DNA from: Bacteroidota bacterium
GTDB taxonomy: Bacteria > Bacteroidota > Ignavibacteria > Ignavibacteriales > Melioribacteraceae
Direction of reading: 5' to 3'
NCBI GenBank assembly: GCA_023453125.1
Contig: JAEXUB010000154.1
Coordinates: forward strand, 1 to 35,621
DNA: 35,621 nt
In this document: positions 32,386-35,621 of the stretch, one piece after another
How the letters are laid out: each line of letters opens with the position of its first letter
Numbering within the stretch: position 1 is the stretch's first letter
The notes under the pieces: model-generated
Databases searched by the model: none
The model's input: only the letters and a program-made list of their open reading frames with translations
Told to the model about the DNA's origin: nothing
Translations under genes and position numbers: made by a program

Positions 32386-33618
32386 ATGGCCCGGGCATTA
32401 TTTTTACTTTTAATACTATATTGCATCACTTTTGAACTTTACGGTCAGCCGGGCAGGCAGTTTGCCGGCCCGGTTGAATCCAATCTAATCCGCGAATCAG
32501 GCGGAAATATTACCCTATATGTATCAATACGAATTCCATTCCACGAACTCATTTTTGAGAAAAAAGACTCTGTTTATACCTCCGGATTCTCATTTCAATG
32601 CGAGCTCTTTGATGCTGAAAAGCTAATAGAAAGAAAATCTGCCGAGGAAAAGGTTAGTGTTAATTCTTACGAGTCTACTTTGGATGAATCAGGCTGGCTG
32701 CAGGCTTTTATCAGCTTTAAGCTCGGTAATTCAAAATTTATGGTAAAACCTTATCTTCTTCGCTTTAATACCAGCGAATCTATTCCTCTAAATGAGATTA
32801 CAATTGACCCGGCTCTTAATAACAGGATTTTCCGCCCGGTTGTTGCTGAGGCATCCCAAAATGATAAAGCCTTTTATCTGGTTAACAGAGGTGGGGTAAT
32901 TCCATGGGATGGTACCGGTTATTTTCTCCTGATTCCTGCGCCGGATTCAATACGCAATACAAGAATTAAAATATCCCAATTCCAGCAGTCACTAATAGAT
33001 ACCCTCGCCTCTGACTTAAAAATTATTAATTTCAGCTTCAATATGGGAGGAGATAGGATAATATTAAGCGGCACAGAGTTAATCGGAAACAATTCGGGCT
33101 ATTTAATTCTCACCGTACCTGCTTCAGTTGAAGAAGGAGATTTGCAGATTTCAATTGAAAACGGAAAAAAGAGGACAATATTTAATATCCCGGTAGTCTG
33201 GCTGAACAAACCTTTTATTCTTGGAAACCTCGATCAATCAATTAAACTGTTAAACGTAATTACCGACGGAAAGGCTGCCGAAATAATCCGCTCCGCTCCA
33301 AACGATACTCAATACAGGCTGTTAAAAAAGGAATGGGATAAAATTGCCGGCATTAGCGGCGGCGGCGTAAATCCCCTTATGAAAGAATTCTACAGCCGTG
33401 CCGATTATACGTTGAAGAATTTTTCATGGAACGGGCAAATGAACGGGGCTGAAAGCGACAGAGGCAAAATATATCTCCGGTTCGGCAAACCGACCGGCAT
33501 TGAAAGAACTTATAATAATAAAAATGAAATAACCGAAACCTGGTATTACAGCGATCTGGATAAAGAGTTTATTTTTGAAGATACCGGCGGTAAAGGTAAT
33601 TTCGTTTTAAGGAGATAA
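32386..33618 (+). CDS. Secreted GWxTD-type domain protein
   Basis: A 410-residue exported protein with a signal peptide of about 20 residues (cleavage perhaps after ELYG). Residues about 30-270 look beta-rich, with no motif I can name. The C-terminal 80 residues match the GWxTD-type domain of Bacteroidota: SDRGKIYLRFGKPTGIERTY and TETWYYSDLDKEFIFEDTG. Here the namesake GWxTD reads GAESDRG, so the Trp and Thr are not conserved. Function is unknown. In the family these are predicted periplasmic or surface proteins. It starts 7 bases after rho and ends one base before the pdxA start, so it seems to be in one transcription unit with them. Confidence 0.8.
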   Translation: MARALFLLLILYCITFELYGQPGRQFAGPVESNLIRESGGNITLYVSIRIPFHELIFEKKDSVYTSGFSFQCELFDAEKLIERKSAEEKVSVNSYESTLDESGWLQAFISFKLGNSKFMVKPYLLRFNTSESIPLNEITIDPALNNRIFRPVVAEASQNDKAFYLVNRGGVIPWDGTGYFLLIPAPDSIRNTRIKISQFQQSLIDTLASDLKIINFSFNMGGDRIILSGTELIGNNSGYLILTVPASVEEGDLQISIENGKKRTIFNIPVVWLNKPFILGNLDQSIKLLNVITDGKAAEIIRSAPNDTQYRLLKKEWDKIAGISGGGVNPLMKEFYSRADYTLKNFSWNGQMNGAESDRGKIYLRFGKPTGIERTYNNKNEITETWYYSDLDKEFIFEDTGGKGNFVLRR

Positions 33619-33619
33619 T

Positions 33620-34600
33620 ATGAACTATTTTGTTTTTACTTGCGGCGATATCAATGGGATTGGTCCCGAAATCTCAATTAAAACTTTCAACCGTCTGTCA
33701 GGAGAGAAGAATAAAATAATCTTTGTCTGTCCCGGAAATGTTTTCTATAAAGCAGTGGAATGCGTACCCGCTTTATCCGATTTCAGGATTATAAACGACC
33801 CGGCAGACATATCTACAGATACCTCTGTTATTGACGTAATTGATTTTGGAAATGGTAAAATTAAGAAGGGAGTCCCGACCAAAGAATCGGGGCAAATATC
33901 CTTCGATGCAATAAAAATTGCCCATGAAATTGTTAGTATGTTCGATAATGCAGCTCTTATTACGGCTCCAATTTCGAAAGAAGCTCTTAAAATGGCTGGA
34001 ATAAAATACCCGGGGCATACCGAAATTCTGGCAGACCTTTCGCTGGCCGAAAATTATGCAATGATGTTTCTTTCGGATGATATGAAATGCGCTCTGGCTA
34101 CTATTCATGTTCCGGTTAAAAATATTCCAAAGCTTATTAAAAAAGAGACACTTAGCGATACTATTAAGCATGTTTCGGATACTCTAAAAAAGGATTTTAA
34201 AATCAATTCCCCCAAAATTGCGGTTCTGGGACTCAATCCTCATTCGGGAGAGAATGGGGCAATTGGTACTGAAGAATTGACCGAAATTTTGCCTGCAATT
34301 AAGAAATTAAAAAAGGGAATTGCAGAAGGTCCGTTTGTACCCGATGCCTTCTTTGCAATGCAGATGTATAAAGAATTTGACTGTACCATAGGAATGTATC
34401 ACGATCAGGTTCTAATTCCTTTTAAAATGCTCAGTTTCAGTCAGGGAGTTAATTTTACATCAGGGCTCCCGTTCGTACGCACTTCTCCCGACCATGGTAC
34501 TGCATTCGGTATTGCTTGGAAAGGAATTGCAGACGAGGAGAGTATGTTAAGCGCCTATAAATGGGCTAAAGTCATTCTTACGAACCGGAATAAAAAATAA
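33620..34600 (+). CDS. pdxA: 4-hydroxythreonine-4-phosphate dehydrogenase PdxA
   Basis: PdxA is an NAD-dependent, metal-using enzyme of the DXP-dependent route to pyridoxal phosphate. The 326-residue length is normal. Seen: CGDINGIGPEI at the N-terminus, SGQISFDAI, TAPISKEAL with PGHTEILAD, LGLNPHSGENGAIG, the DAFFAMQMYKEFDCTIGMYHDQVL segment with metal-binding residues, and RTSPDHGTAFGIAW at the end. It starts one base after the GWxTD-type gene. Alr and GlyA elsewhere in the window are PLP users, but there is no sign of a shared operon. Confidence 0.96.
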   Translation: MNYFVFTCGDINGIGPEISIKTFNRLSGEKNKIIFVCPGNVFYKAVECVPALSDFRIINDPADISTDTSVIDVIDFGNGKIKKGVPTKESGQISFDAIKIAHEIVSMFDNAALITAPISKEALKMAGIKYPGHTEILADLSLAENYAMMFLSDDMKCALATIHVPVKNIPKLIKKETLSDTIKHVSDTLKKDFKINSPKIAVLGLNPHSGENGAIGTEELTEILPAIKKLKKGIAEGPFVPDAFFAMQMYKEFDCTIGMYHDQVLIPFKMLSFSQGVNFTSGLPFVRTSPDHGTAFGIAWKGIADEESMLSAYKWAKVILTNRNKK

Positions 34601-34603
34601 AGC

Positions 34604-35329
34604 ATGAGCAATCCTCAATATTCGGCTCTTGCGCAGATTTATGCCTACCTGATGAGGAAAATAGACTATAAGGACTGGGCTGATTATCTTTTGGCGATTT
34701 TTGGTCATTTCGGGAGCAAGGATGATAAGGTGCTTGAGCTTGGAGGGGGAAACGGTGCTATTGCCTCACATCTGAGGAAATATTTTCCTTCACTCTATCT
34801 AACTGATCTTTCAAGGCAGATGCTTTCTCAGGCCACAGATCCGCGGCTTACTAAAGTCTGTCTGGATATGAGGTATATCCCTTTTAAGACTCAATTCGAT
34901 CTGATTTATTCAACTTTTGATTCTGTGAATTATATGCTAACAAAGAAAGATCTCAAGAAAATGTTTGATTCAGTTGCTTCCGTAAGCCACGAAGAAACAC
35001 TCTTTACATTCGACGCCAGCCTTGAAAGGAACAGTATTAAATATGAAAAACTCCTCAACAGAAAAGGCAGGGTAAAAGGAATCAGTTTTATTCAGACCAG
35101 CAGTTATGACAGAATAAAAAGAATCCACCGTAATGATTTTGAAATTACAATTCCGGGGGGAGAGAAAATTTATGAGTCGCATATCCAGAAAATTTATAAA
35201 TTTGAGACATTATTTGAGATAATTGAGAAATCCGGTTTTTACGTTGCCGAATGTTTTGATGCATTTTCTTTTGATAAGGTAACGGAAAAATCGTTAAGAG
35301 CCCAGTTTGTTCTAAAAAAGAAGAGGTAG
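34604..35329 (+). CDS. Class I SAM-dependent methyltransferase, substrate unknown
   Basis: A 241-residue cytoplasmic protein. The N-terminal helices (YLMRKIDYKDWADYLLAIF) and the SAM-binding loop VLELGGGNGAIASHL identify a class I methyltransferase of the type-11/25 sort. LTDLSRQML gives the acidic ribose-contact position and FDLIYSTFDSVNYML the post-II strand. The C-terminal half (about 145-241) should shape the substrate pocket but carries no signature I recognise. The gene lies between pdxA (3 bases upstream) and ftsE (2 bases downstream), so it is in the same transcript. Its target could be a small molecule or protein. Confidence 0.88.
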   Translation: MSNPQYSALAQIYAYLMRKIDYKDWADYLLAIFGHFGSKDDKVLELGGGNGAIASHLRKYFPSLYLTDLSRQMLSQATDPRLTKVCLDMRYIPFKTQFDLIYSTFDSVNYMLTKKDLKKMFDSVASVSHEETLFTFDASLERNSIKYEKLLNRKGRVKGISFIQTSSYDRIKRIHRNDFEITIPGGEKIYESHIQKIYKFETLFEIIEKSGFYVAECFDAFSFDKVTEKSLRAQFVLKKKR

Positions 35330-35331
35330 TA

Positions 35332-35621
35332 ATGCTCTCGTTTAATCATGTCGATTTTTCATTCCCCAATCAGCCCTTATTTACGGATCTTAATCTGGAA
35401 GTTGCCTCGGGAGATTTCATTTTTCTTATTGGTAAAAGCGGGGCAGGAAAGACTACTCTTCTTCAGATGATTTATATGAATATAATACCTCATTCGGGAT
35501 ATGTCCAGTTCTATGATTATACATCAGATAAAATTACCCCCTCTATGCTTCCAGCTTTAAGAAGAAAACTTGGCATTATATTCCAGGATTTCAAATTGCT
35601 TGAGGATAGAAATGTTTTTGA
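35332..35621 (+). CDS. ftsE: Cell-division ABC ATPase FtsE, 5' part (runs off window)
   Basis: The last 290 bases encode the first about 96 residues of an ABC ATPase that continues beyond the window. Seen: an opening strand MLSFNHVDFSFP, Walker A GKSGAGKTT (residues 34-42), and LRRKLGIIFQDFKLLEDRNVF, which is the Q-loop region typical of FtsE (family form FQDFxLLxDRxVxEN). FtsE works with FtsX at the division site to activate peptidoglycan hydrolases; ftsX is expected next, outside the window. The ATG is 2 bases after the methyltransferase stop, with AGAGG as ribosome site. Confidence 0.9.
   Translation, partial: MLSFNHVDFSFPNQPLFTDLNLEVASGDFIFLIGKSGAGKTTLLQMIYMNIIPHSGYVQFYDYTSDKITPSMLPALRRKLGIIFQDFKLLEDRNVF

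Overview
The window is a gene-dense, AT-rich bacterial chromosome segment (GC roughly 40% by eye) with 35 protein-coding genes and no rRNA, tRNA, CRISPR array, insertion sequence or phage gene that I can see. Its flavour suggests a member of the Bacteroidota/Chlorobiota lineage, most likely an Ignavibacteria-type organism. The reasons are the mix of lipoproteins and beta-barrel-type secreted proteins (Ig-like lipoprotein, lipoprotein plus OmpP1/FadL-like pair, GWxTD-type protein), split monofunctional histidine-degradation enzymes, class 1B PyrK/PyrD, and the style of ribosome binding sites (AGAGGA or none). The taxonomic placement is inference, not proof.

Layout. (A) 1-4511, plus strand: 3' part of proline dehydrogenase, tsaD, mltG and a large Ig-like lipoprotein, closed by a bidirectional terminator. 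(B) 7449-4539, minus strand: hutI, glutamate formimidoyltransferase and formimidoyl-THF cyclodeaminase, which form the last part of histidine degradation. (C) 7577-12119: glgA, a gmhB-like HAD phosphatase, then a lipoprotein and an outer-membrane protein, then a terminator. (D) glyA, with its own candidate promoter and terminator. (E) 13675-22500: a tightly packed plus-strand run tatC, polyprenyl diphosphate synthase, prmC, dtd, an alkaline-phosphatase-superfamily enzyme, comEC, murB and a POT-like MFS transporter, then a terminator. (F) 22639-23853: M19 dipeptidase lipoprotein, facing a YbjQ-family gene on the minus strand. (G) 24303-31001: alr-like, an unknown helical protein, manC, an RpiB-like isomerase, pyrK, pyrD and folC. 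(H) 31125-35621: rho, a GWxTD-type protein, pdxA, a SAM methyltransferase and the 5' part of ftsE.

Most of this is housekeeping: cell wall (mltG, murB, alr), tRNA/translation quality (tsaD, dtd, prmC), folate and one-carbon metabolism (glyA, folC, formimino-THF enzymes), pyrimidine and PLP synthesis, export (tatC) and DNA uptake (comEC). I found no convincing new multi-gene system. The points most worth a second look are single proteins with altered active sites. These are an RpiB-like protein with Asp at the catalytic Cys position and an N-terminal extension, and an alanine racemase homologue missing two conserved active-site residues. Others are a small iPGM-like metalloenzyme of unknown substrate, an unrecognised helical protein next to alr, and a lipoprotein/outer-membrane protein pair. 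Three gene pairs are joined by TTGA overlaps with TTG starts.
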